A DNA stretch of 12,421 bases, taken from the NCBI GenBank assembly GCA_002392265.1, contig DGGP01000015.1, positions 1 to 12,421 on the forward strand, written 5' to 3'. The stretch comes from Firmicutes bacterium UBA3871. Lineage in GTDB: Bacteria; Bacillota; Clostridia; Peptostreptococcales; Anaerovoracaceae. The notes beneath the pieces are model-generated. The model saw only the letters and a list, made by a program, of their open reading frames with translations, did not search any database and had not been told where the DNA came from. The position numbers were made by a program, and so were the translations under genes. Shown in pieces: positions 6,410-12,421 of this stretch (position 1 is the stretch's first letter; the number at the start of each line of letters is the position of its first letter).

Positions 6410-7642
6410 ATGAAAAGTACTGAAAAGCTGGTATCAAAGGCCAGGGAAGAAATCGGAAAGAAAAAGGACATCAGCGATGATGAGGTGAGGGAGCTTTTAA
6501 TCGGACTGAGCTTTGAGATAGCGGAGTACATGCTGCTTTGTGCGGCGGAAAGGGAAAACCTGATAGAGCGTGCTTTCTGCAGTCTCAGGTGCGAATACGG
6601 GCCTCTGCAGCCACTGATTTCGGACAGCAGCATCACAGAAATAATGGTAAACGGCGCGAGTGATGTATATATCGAAAAAAGCGGAAAGATAATGCGTAGT
6701 GAGATGTATTTTGAATCCACAGAGGAGCTTGAGAACATCATACGCAAAATGGCGGCAGGCGTGCGCAGGGAGATTAATGAAATGGTGCCGATAGTCGATG
6801 CGCGTCTTTCGGACGGTTCACGCGTGAACGCTGTGTATAAAAGCATTGCGCTTGGCGGGCCGGTACTGACAATAAGGAAATTCCCGGAAAGGCCGTTTGC
6901 TATGGAGGATTTTTTGAGGCTGGGCACGATTACAGCAGAGGCTGCTGAGTTTCTGCGCGTGCTTGTGGAGGCGGGATACAACATTTTCATCAGCGGTGGG
7001 ACCTCGTCGGGCAAGACTTCTTTTTTGAACGTGCTCTCGGCTTACATTCCGGCAGATGAGCGAGTCATCACAATCGAGGATTCGGCAGAACTGCAGATTC
7101 GTCAAATCCCGAACCTGGTGCGGATGGAGTGTCGCAACGCTAATTCGCAAGGCAAGGGGCAGATTACCATGCGCGACCTCATTAAATCATCACTGCGTAT
7201 GCGTCCGGACCGCATCATAGTCGGAGAAGTGCGCGGCGGCGAGGTTATGGACATGGTCCAAGCTATGAACACCGGCCATGACGGCTCGCTTTGCACGGGG
7301 CATGCCAATTCTGTGGGCGGCATGATGAAGCGGCTTGAGGCAATGTTTTTGCAGGCGGCGGAGCTTCCTGCCGCCTCGGTACGCAGCCAGATTGCTGAGG
7401 GGATAGACATAGTGGTGCACATGGGAAGGCTCTCGGACAAACAGAGAAGAGTGCTGGAAATTGCTGAAGTTTCAAAGACTTTGGCAGGCGGCGAAATAAA
7501 GGTCAATAGCTTGTTTAAATATAAACCGGGTAGTGGCCTGCAGCGTACGGAAAATTCGCTAATGAATACTTCAAAGCTCGAAATGGCAGGACTGATGCTC
7601 CCTGTAGCAGTTAAAGACAGGCTTGAGAAAGAGGGTGCATAA
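6410..7642 (+). CDS. cpaF: CpaF/TadA-type secretion ATPase
   Basis: This 410-residue hexameric cytoplasmic ATPase of the type II/IV secretion superfamily powers assembly of Tad (Flp) pili or related filaments. The N-terminal domain contains the CpaF-typical YGPLQPLISDSSITEIMVNG and DARLSDGSRVNAV segments. The ATPase core has Walker A GGTSSGKTS (Lys202), an Asp box TIEDSAEL (Glu223/Asp224), Walker B RIIVGEVRGGE (Glu273) and the His box TGHDGSLCTGHANS. All catalytic motifs are intact and the length is normal. The tail after about residue 370 is variable. The start follows AGGGGGT (6398-6404). The downstream platform-protein gene begins 3 nt after the stop codon, so the two are surely co-transcribed and probably translationally coupled. 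The TadZ-like gene at 1838 probably belongs to the same machine. Confidence 0.95.
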   Translation: MKSTEKLVSKAREEIGKKKDISDDEVRELLIGLSFEIAEYMLLCAAERENLIERAFCSLRCEYGPLQPLISDSSITEIMVNGASDVYIEKSGKIMRSEMYFESTEELENIIRKMAAGVRREINEMVPIVDARLSDGSRVNAVYKSIALGGPVLTIRKFPERPFAMEDFLRLGTITAEAAEFLRVLVEAGYNIFISGGTSSGKTSFLNVLSAYIPADERVITIEDSAELQIRQIPNLVRMECRNANSQGKGQITMRDLIKSSLRMRPDRIIVGEVRGGEVMDMVQAMNTGHDGSLCTGHANSVGGMMKRLEAMFLQAAELPAASVRSQIAEGIDIVVHMGRLSDKQRRVLEIAEVSKTLAGGEIKVNSLFKYKPGSGLQRTENSLMNTSKLEMAGLMLPVAVKDRLEKEGA

Positions 7643-7645
7643 ATT

Positions 7646-8836
7646 ATGCCTATTGATTACAGAACCTATCAGTTTTCGAAGAGCGAAATAATAAGATGCT
7701 GTGCTTTATGCTTTGCAGGGATGCTGGTGATTGCCGGTTTGTTTTTTGACAGCGTTTGGCCGGGGATTATACTATCCCCGAGCTTGTATTTTTGTCTGCC
7801 GATTTTTGCAAAGATTAAATGCGAAAAGCGGTTAAAGGTGCTTCGAGAGGAATTCGTAGATTTCCTTTACAGTCTGTCATCTTCGGTTGCCACGGGCATG
7901 CACATGGGCGAGGCGATTTCCGAGGCGCGAGACAGCCTTTTGGTAGCCTACAAGGGACATTCCTTGCTGGCTGACGAGCTCACGGAAATGATCAGGAAAA
8001 TGAGCGAGAGCAATGCGGGAGAAAAAGAGCTTCTCTTTGATTTTGCAAAGCGTAGCGGAATTGATGATCTAAAAAGCTTTGTTGAGAGCTATTACATCTG
8101 CCGCGATTCAGGCGGCGATCTGGTGGCAAATGTGAACCGCAGCACACAGGTGATAACGGACAAGCTTTTGATCGAAAAAGACATGAAAACACTTATCTCA
8201 CAAAAGGTATTCGAGGGGAGAATCATTGCAGCGCTACCGCCGTTTATTATACTCTTTTTGCGCATAACCTCGCCCGATTATTTGGCACCGCTTTATGAAA
8301 CGGCGATGGGGCGCATAATAATGCTGGGGGCACTAATGGCCATGGCTTATGCCTTTTATTATTCGGGTAGGCTCTCAAGAGTAGTCTTTTCTGAAGACAT
8401 AGACAGCTGCCAGCCGGAGTTTATGAGTCGGGTGGGGCTGCTGCTTGGCTCGGGCATGGTACTGCAGACGGTGTTTGAACGCATGGCAAGTGAGAGCAGT
8501 CTTTCGGAAAATCTCCTGCAGCGGGATTTTCGAAGGCTCTACGAAGATGCCGCAAGTGAAAACGTGCCGGTAATAGTGAAGCTCAGGGAATATGCCAGGA
8601 CCTCGGGCAGCCGAGAGATGCTCAGGTTTGTCGGAATCCTTGCCGCAAATCTGGACAAGGGCACTGAGCTTACCGAAAAGCTTTCGCGCGAATCGGAGTT
8701 CATGTGGCACTCTGCGAAAAAGCAAATTGAGGAAAAGAGCAAGCTCGCAGAGACAAAAATGGCATTTCCGATGTCGCTGATGCTGGTGGTGCTGATTGTA
8801 ATCACAATCGCGCCGGTTATGATGACGCTGAAATAG
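7646..8836 (+). CDS. Tad inner-membrane platform protein, apparent TadB-TadC fusion
   Basis: The 396-residue protein carries two type II secretion F (T2SSF) domains. The order is: membrane segments 1-2 (about 15-34 and 38-55), T2SSF-1 (about 60-185, with SSSVATGMHMGEAISEAR and CRDSGGDLVANVNRSTQVI), membrane segments 3-4 (about 192-212 and 222-242), T2SSF-2 (about 250-365, with GLLLGSGMVLQTVFERMA and AANLDKGTELTEKLSRES) and a C-terminal segment 5 (about 372-395). In usual Tad loci TadB and TadC are separate proteins of roughly 250-320 residues. Here one continuous frame carries both halves, and segments 3-4 seem to serve as both the end of the TadB part and the start of the TadC part. The platform would anchor the CpaF ATPase and pass pilins into the filament. 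It follows cpaF by 3 nt. No stop codon or frame change separates the halves, so it reads as an intact gene. Confidence 0.85.
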   Translation: MPIDYRTYQFSKSEIIRCCALCFAGMLVIAGLFFDSVWPGIILSPSLYFCLPIFAKIKCEKRLKVLREEFVDFLYSLSSSVATGMHMGEAISEARDSLLVAYKGHSLLADELTEMIRKMSESNAGEKELLFDFAKRSGIDDLKSFVESYYICRDSGGDLVANVNRSTQVITDKLLIEKDMKTLISQKVFEGRIIAALPPFIILFLRITSPDYLAPLYETAMGRIIMLGALMAMAYAFYYSGRLSRVVFSEDIDSCQPEFMSRVGLLLGSGMVLQTVFERMASESSLSENLLQRDFRRLYEDAASENVPVIVKLREYARTSGSREMLRFVGILAANLDKGTELTEKLSRESEFMWHSAKKQIEEKSKLAETKMAFPMSLMLVVLIVITIAPVMMTLK

Positions 8837-8851
8837 GCGTCAGTGCCATGC

Positions 8852-8879
8852 TTGACTTTTACGGGACATGAGATATAAT
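8852..8879 (+). promoter_or_regulatory. Promoter of the B12 uptake locus
   Basis: TTGACT (8852-8857), a 16-nt spacer and a perfect TATAAT (8874-8879) give a predicted transcription start near 8886. This lies directly before the riboswitch-like leader and 15 nt after the stop of the secretion platform gene. It marks a new transcription unit. Confidence 0.75.
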
Positions 8880-8890
8880 TATTAAGTATG

Positions 8891-9000
8891 AATTTCATAG
8901 GCGGAACGGGGTGAGAATCCCCACGAGTAGGTCACTGTGATACCAACGGTTTAGTCAGGTCAGCCAATTTGTAAATCCTGCCATTACCGGGTCGCAAATG
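8891..9000 (+). promoter_or_regulatory. Cobalamin-riboswitch-like aptamer (compact)
   Basis: The leader RNA shows the conserved B12 riboswitch core: GGAAC, then GGGGTGAGAATCCCC (8908-8922), matching the P4 hairpin consensus GGUGAAAAUCC, then GGTCACTGTGATACC (8930-8944), matching the P5 hairpin with its invariant ACTGT-A loop, then AGTCAGGTCAGCC (8953-8965), resembling the B12-box 3' side. A further hairpin closed by ATTTG (8967-8971) and CAAAT (8995-8999) sits where P13 would be. From the predicted start the element is only about 110 nt, so the large peripheral P8-P12 arms of full-length cobalamin riboswitches are absent or minimal, as in compact class II forms. The role of the downstream genes agrees with B12 control. 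A covariance-model search was not possible here, so the exact class is open. Confidence 0.8.
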
Positions 9001-9008
9001 AAAGAATT

Positions 9009-9037
9009 ATCCACGGGCAGAACTCGTGGATTTTTTT
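9009..9037 (+). terminator. Riboswitch expression-platform terminator
   Basis: ATCCACGGG (9009-9017) pairs with CTCGTGGAT (9023-9031), including one G-U pair, around a CAGAA loop and is followed by seven Ts (9031-9037). It lies 9 nt after the aptamer and 53 nt before the start codon, the position expected for ligand-controlled transcription termination. The 3' arm ACTCGTGG (9022-9029) is the exact reverse complement of CCACGAGT (8921-8928) in the aptamer core, giving a ready antiterminator. Confidence 0.85.
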
Positions 9038-9052
9038 ATAATTAACCACAGA

Positions 9053-9071
9053 GACCGTCCCTAATTTGGAC
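9053..9071. repeat. Second copy of the 6308-type motif (possible REP-like remnant)
   Basis: GACCGTCCCTAATTTGGAC (9053-9071) resembles GACCTGTCCCCAAATTGGA at 6308. It contains a small inverted repeat, GTCC (9056-9059) with GGAC (9068-9071). It lies in the leader between the riboswitch terminator and the ribosome binding site. The similarity is short, so a shared origin is tentative. Confidence 0.35.
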
Positions 9072-9089
9072 GAGAGAAAGAGGTAAAAT

Positions 9090-10706
9090 ATGAAAAGACT
9101 GGTCAGCTTGATCTTAATATGCACGCTCGTGATTGCGGGCGCGGTGCCGGTATTCGGACACAGCGCCTTAGATATTTCAAACGCTGTCACGGATACCGCT
9201 AAATACATTTACAGCATATCCGGCGGTGCGGGCGTTTCCGACGTTGGCGGCGAATGGGCGGTCCTCGGACTTGCCAGGAGCGGCTACAGCGTTCCGGACG
9301 AATATTATCAAAACTATTACGCAAATGTTGAATCATATGTAACTGAAAAGCAGGGCGTGCTTCATAAAAGAAAGTACACCGAATATTCAAGAGTGTCACT
9401 TGCACTTACGGCAATCGGCAAGGACCCAAGAAACGTAGGCGGATATAACCTCTTGACACCGCTCGGGGATTTCGATAAAACGGTATGGCAGGGAATCAAC
9501 GGGCCTACATGGGCTCTGATTGCACTCGACAGCGGCAATTATCCGATGCCGGTTAACAGCGAGGCAAAGGTTCAGGCGAGCCGTCAGATGTATGTAGACT
9601 ACATCCTCAGCAGACAGCTTTCGGACGGCGGCTGGTCGCTGACAGGTGGTGGAGATGATGTTACTCCGGGCGATGAGAGATCCGACATCGACATTACGGC
9701 AATGGTAATTCAGGCGCTTGCAAAATATATGGATCAGCCTGCGGTTTCAAAGGCGGTTAACGAAGCGCTCACAACTCTCAGCAAAAGACAGCACGACGAT
9801 GGTGGCTTTGACAGCTGGGGCACGGTAAATTCCGAGAGCTGCGTTCAGGTAGTTGTAGCACTCGGAGAGCTTGGAATCCCTGTTGACGATGCGCGCTTTG
9901 TAAAGAACGGCAAAACAATGATTGACAACCTGCTTACAAACTTTTACATAAAGGGCAGCGGCTTCAAGCACACGGCAGACACAAAAAAGAGCAACGGCAT
10001 GGCGACAGAGCAGGCGTTCTACGGCATGGTTTCCGCAAACAGACAGGTAAACGGACAAAATTCGCTCTATCGCATGAACGACCACATCACCTTCAAGGAT
10101 GCGGAAAAGGACGATACCGTAAAGCCGACTCCAACAAAGGTTGAGGTCACATTCTCAGACATAGATGGAAACAAATATAAAGACGCGATTCTCGAAATGG
10201 CATCCCTAGGCTTCATAAACGGCATGGGCGACGGCAAGTTTGCGCCAAACAGTACCATGACAAGGGCACAGTTTGCGACAATCGTGACCAAGAGCCTCAA
10301 GCTCGATCCGGGCGAAGAGACAACCTTTAAAGATGTTCCGGTTGGCAAGTGGTACACAGGCTACATTGCAACAGCATGCAAGTTTGGCATAGTCAGCGGC
10401 AGAAGCGCGGATGTTTTCGATCCGGAGGGACTTATCACACGCCAGGAGGCTGCTGTAATGGTGGCAAATGCAGCGAAGACTTGCGCCATGAATACGGCAC
10501 TTGACGAAACAGCTGTACGAAACACACTGGCACAGTTCGGCGACTATATGACAATCGCAGGCTGGGCAAAGACTCAGATGGCATTCTGCTATGCAAACGA
10601 TATATATGACCAGAGCGATTTGGACACAAATCCAACCGTAAGGATTACGAGAGGCGAAATCGCTCAGATGCTTTACAACATGCTCACAAAAGCACTTGTA
10701 ATTTAG
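9090..10706 (+). CDS. Surface protein: transcobalamin-like alpha/alpha barrel plus three SLH domains
   Basis: The 538-residue exported protein has a signal peptide (1 to about 23, hydrophobic core LVSLILICTLVIAGAV, cleavage near VFG). Residues of about 25-345 form helical-pair repeats of the squalene-cyclase/prenyltransferase fold, with QLSDGGWSL (from Gln176), QHDDGGFDSWG (from Gln234) and helices such as DIDITAMVIQALAKY and GPTWALIALDSG. This fold also forms the N-terminal domain of intrinsic factor and transcobalamin. No cyclase DxDD-type acid motif or prenyltransferase zinc site is apparent, so a binding role is more likely than catalysis. Three SLH domains follow (about 355-403, 413-460 and 485-533), which would attach the protein to cell-wall polymers. 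The ribosome binding site is AAAGAGG (9077-9083). It is the first gene after the B12-riboswitch-like leader and is followed by the DUF4430 gene, which supplies the missing beta domain. Domain calls are secure; corrinoid binding is inferred from context. Confidence 0.88.
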   Translation: MKRLVSLILICTLVIAGAVPVFGHSALDISNAVTDTAKYIYSISGGAGVSDVGGEWAVLGLARSGYSVPDEYYQNYYANVESYVTEKQGVLHKRKYTEYSRVSLALTAIGKDPRNVGGYNLLTPLGDFDKTVWQGINGPTWALIALDSGNYPMPVNSEAKVQASRQMYVDYILSRQLSDGGWSLTGGGDDVTPGDERSDIDITAMVIQALAKYMDQPAVSKAVNEALTTLSKRQHDDGGFDSWGTVNSESCVQVVVALGELGIPVDDARFVKNGKTMIDNLLTNFYIKGSGFKHTADTKKSNGMATEQAFYGMVSANRQVNGQNSLYRMNDHITFKDAEKDDTVKPTPTKVEVTFSDIDGNKYKDAILEMASLGFINGMGDGKFAPNSTMTRAQFATIVTKSLKLDPGEETTFKDVPVGKWYTGYIATACKFGIVSGRSADVFDPEGLITRQEAAVMVANAAKTCAMNTALDETAVRNTLAQFGDYMTIAGWAKTQMAFCYANDIYDQSDLDTNPTVRITRGEIAQMLYNMLTKALVI

Positions 10707-10716
10707 GAAAATGAAA

Positions 10717-11514
10717 ATGAACAAAAAGATTAAAATAGCAATAGGAATAGTTATCGTACTGGCGGTGCTTGCCTTTGCCTTTTGGTACGGAGGCGGCGCA
10801 CCGGGGATGCAGGGCTGGAATATAGGTGATGATTCCGCTGTGTCTGTAAGCGACAGCGCAGTAGACACCGGCGCGGATGCGGGCGCAGGCACGGACGAAA
10901 CAACGAACGACGCGATTTCGGACGGGGCGATTTCAGGCGATGTTCAAGGCGAAGCTGAAGGCAGCACAGAAGGCGGCACAGACAGCGCTTCCGGCATGAT
11001 AATCGACCCGAAAACCGGCAAGGACAAATACCTGACCGACCCTGTTCCGGAGGGCAAGCCTATCCCGGTGGAACCTCAGGATGTGACTGTGGGGACCACA
11101 CAGTACACCTGCACACTTTCGATTTCATGCGCGACCATTTTAGATCATATGGACTGGCTCGATCCGGAAAAGGTCGACCTCGTTCCCGAGGATGGCTGGA
11201 TTTTGAAGGCTACAAAGGTAAAATTCTATGAGGGTGAGAGCGTATTCAACGTGCTGCAGCGCACCTGCAAGCAGAATAAAATCCACATGGAATTCTCGGA
11301 TACGCCGATGTACAATTCGGCATATATCGAGGGAATTCATAACCTTTACGAGTTTGACTGCGGACAGCTCTCGGGCTGGATGTATTCGGTTAACGGATGG
11401 TTTCCTAACTACGGCTGCTCTCGCTATCAGTTAAAGGACGGAGACATCATAAAGTGGGTTTACACATGCGACCTCGGATACGATGTGGGCGGAGGCTATG
11501 CTGTCGGAGAATAG
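10717..11514 (+). CDS. Membrane-tethered DUF4430 (transcobalamin beta-domain-like) protein
   Basis: The 265-residue protein has one N-terminal membrane segment (about 5-23), no lipobox cysteine, and a long flexible linker (about 28-115) rich in Asp, Glu, Gly, Ser and Thr with no Lys or Arg before Lys99. The DUF4430 domain (about 129-262) follows, with GESVFNVLQRTCK, SAYIEGIHNLYEFDCG, LSGWMYSVNGWFPNYGCSRY and LKDGDIIKWVYTCDLG. This domain is the homologue of the C-terminal beta domain of intrinsic factor and transcobalamin. Six Cys in the domain could form disulfides outside the cell. The start at 10717 is preferred because AGGA (10705-10708) is 8 nt upstream; ATG 10711 is too close to it. The gene starts about 10 nt after the alpha/alpha-barrel gene and the ecfT start follows its stop by 3 nt, so all are one operon. 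The likely role is to hold corrinoid at the membrane together with the barrel protein; this is inference. Confidence 0.88.
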   Translation: MNKKIKIAIGIVIVLAVLAFAFWYGGGAPGMQGWNIGDDSAVSVSDSAVDTGADAGAGTDETTNDAISDGAISGDVQGEAEGSTEGGTDSASGMIIDPKTGKDKYLTDPVPEGKPIPVEPQDVTVGTTQYTCTLSISCATILDHMDWLDPEKVDLVPEDGWILKATKVKFYEGESVFNVLQRTCKQNKIHMEFSDTPMYNSAYIEGIHNLYEFDCGQLSGWMYSVNGWFPNYGCSRYQLKDGDIIKWVYTCDLGYDVGGGYAVGE

Positions 11515-11517
11515 GCA

Positions 11518-12414
11518 ATGATAAACAGAGATACTTTTTCTTCATATCATCCAATTATAAATTTCCTGTATTTTGCGCTGGTATTACTTTTTACAATGTG
11601 CTTTATGCACCCGGTGGCTCTGGTATTGTCACTTTTTTCGGCGCTTATCTACAGTATTATGCTGCGCGGCCGAAAGGCCGTGCGGTTTTCGCTTGTCTAT
11701 ATGCTGCCGATGGCGATTTTTATCATCATCCTAAATCCGGCATTCACGCATGAAGGCGTGACGATACTTACTTATCTGCCGAGCGGAAACCCGCTGACCT
11801 TGGAAAGTATAGCCTACGGAGCTGCGGCTGCGACCATGCTTACCGCAATGCTTGTCTGGTTCACGTGCTTTAATGAAGTCATTACGACGGATAAATTTGT
11901 CTATCTTTTCGGGCGCATCATTCCGGCGCTATCGCTGGTGCTGTCTATGGCTCTCAGATTCGTTCCGAGATTCACAGCTCAGATAAAGATTGTCAGCGAG
12001 GCTCAAAAGTGTATCGGCAGGGACGTGTCGACGGGCAGCGTCCTGCAGCGGCTGAGGCGCGCTGTAACCGTCATGTCAATCATGATTACATGGAGCCTTG
12101 AAAATGCGATAGAGACAGCTGATTCGATGAAGTGCAGGGGCTACGGTCTCCCCGGCAGGTCGGCTTTTTCTATATACCGATTTGACGACAGGGACAAAGC
12201 GGCACTTTTGTGGCTCTTCTTTTGCGGCGGATATATCATGTCCGGCTGGATTTGTAAAGCGTTTTATTTTAACTATTATCCTATGATGCGCGGGACGCAG
12301 ACAGGCGCAATGAGCCTAAGCTTTGAGCTTGTATATCTGGCGCTTTGCCTGACACCCGTTATTGTAAACTTGAGGGAGGACTATGCATGGAAACGTTTAG
12401 CATCCATGGATTGA
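11518..12414 (+). CDS. ecfT: ECF transporter transmembrane subunit (EcfT/CbiQ family)
   Basis: The 298-residue polytopic membrane protein is the coupling subunit of an energy-coupling-factor vitamin importer, linking the substrate-binding S component to the two ATPases. It has several hydrophobic segments (about 12-48, 58-75, 98-125, 140-160, 235-255 and 270-290) and the two cytoplasmic coupling motifs of the family: EAQKCIGRD (about 161-169) and TADSMKCRGYGLPGR (about 201-215), the latter matching the classic ADAMKARGYG with Cys in place of Ala. The start ATG 11518 lies 3 nt after the DUF4430 stop, with CGGAGA as ribosome binding site inside the upstream gene. Its end overlaps the start of the ATPase gene by 28 nt. 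Its location behind a B12-riboswitch-like leader and the surface proteins points to cobalamin or another corrinoid as substrate, although the S component that sets specificity is not in the window. Confidence 0.9.
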   Translation: MINRDTFSSYHPIINFLYFALVLLFTMCFMHPVALVLSLFSALIYSIMLRGRKAVRFSLVYMLPMAIFIIILNPAFTHEGVTILTYLPSGNPLTLESIAYGAAAATMLTAMLVWFTCFNEVITTDKFVYLFGRIIPALSLVLSMALRFVPRFTAQIKIVSEAQKCIGRDVSTGSVLQRLRRAVTVMSIMITWSLENAIETADSMKCRGYGLPGRSAFSIYRFDDRDKAALLWLFFCGGYIMSGWICKAFYFNYYPMMRGTQTGAMSLSFELVYLALCLTPVIVNLREDYAWKRLASMD

Positions 12415-12421
12415 CATTTGC
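12387..12421 (+). CDS. ecfA: ECF transporter ATP-binding subunit, first codons only (cut by window end)
   Basis: ATG 12387 follows GAGGGAGGA (12372-12380) at good spacing and opens METFSIHGLTF, which resembles the start of EcfA/CbiO ABC ATPases (short strand, then LTFxYP). It overlaps the end of ecfT by 28 nt in another frame, as is common in ECF operons. The alternative ATG at 12383 hits a stop after five codons. Only about 11 codons are visible, so the call rests on context and this short match. Confidence 0.6.
   Translation, partial: METFSIHGLTF

Noticed and set aside
6334..7014. Minus-strand open frame opposite the start of cpaF
   Set aside because: It overlaps the terminator and an intact ATPase gene; its translation is Ser/Ile-rich low-complexity sequence with no known motif.
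7646..8836. Two separate tadB and tadC genes joined by a sequencing error
   Set aside because: The frame is continuous through the middle membrane segments, with no leftover start, ribosome binding site or overlapping frame at the junction; a true fusion is the simpler reading.
8837..9089. CRISPR array or small protein gene in the intergenic stretch
   Set aside because: There are no spaced direct repeats and no short frame with a ribosome binding site; promoter, aptamer, terminator and repeat motif account for the stretch.
9090..10160. Squalene cyclase or prenyltransferase enzyme
   Set aside because: The fold repeats are present, but no catalytic acid motif or zinc ligands could be seen, and the secreted SLH context with DUF4430 and ECF genes fits a binding role better.
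10206..10892. Minus-strand open frame across the SLH region and the DUF4430 gene start
   Set aside because: It covers three clear SLH domains on the other strand and has no support of its own.

Overview
The window looks like a chromosomal segment of an anaerobic Firmicute of the class Clostridia. This rests on a clostridial-type pyruvate phosphate dikinase, SigA-like promoters, AGGAGG-type ribosome binding sites, S-layer homology (SLH) domains, an ECF-type vitamin transporter and a Gram-positive Tad-like secretion locus. All genes are on the + strand. The species cannot be named from the sequence alone.

Layout: (1) 1-948 is the C-terminal third of pyruvate phosphate dikinase, cut by the window edge. 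(2) 1020-1694 is a Prx6-type peroxiredoxin lying between two hairpins. (3) 1838-2812 is a TadZ/CpaE-like ParA/MinD-family protein with a degenerate P-loop, behind a strong promoter. (4) 2909-3955 is a membrane histidine-kinase-like protein whose phosphoacceptor His is replaced by Gln, followed after 20 nt by a large CPA2-type cation/proton antiporter with two TrkA-C domains (3976-6297). (5) After a strong terminator, 6410-8836 encodes a CpaF/TadA secretion ATPase and one protein that joins TadB-like and TadC-like halves. Together with tadZ these form a reduced Tad-type (type IV filamentous) machine; no pilin, prepilin peptidase or minor pilin lies in the window. (6) 8852-12421 is a vitamin B12 locus: a promoter, a cobalamin-riboswitch-like leader with an intrinsic terminator, an SLH-anchored alpha/alpha-barrel protein, a membrane-tethered DUF4430 protein, an EcfT transmembrane protein and the first codons of an EcfA-type ATPase.

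The B12 locus is the most interesting part. Animal intrinsic factor and transcobalamin consist of an alpha6/alpha6 barrel (squalene-cyclase/prenyltransferase fold) joined to a small beta domain homologous to DUF4430, with cobalamin held between them. Here the same two domain types are two adjacent proteins, one built to bind the cell wall and the other tethered to the membrane by a long acidic linker. They sit behind a B12-riboswitch-like leader and directly before ECF transporter genes. The inferred role is a split, surface-displayed, intrinsic-factor-like corrinoid capture system feeding an ECF importer. The leader also shows an exact 8-nt complementarity between the aptamer core and the 3' arm of the terminator, which suggests an antitermination mechanism.
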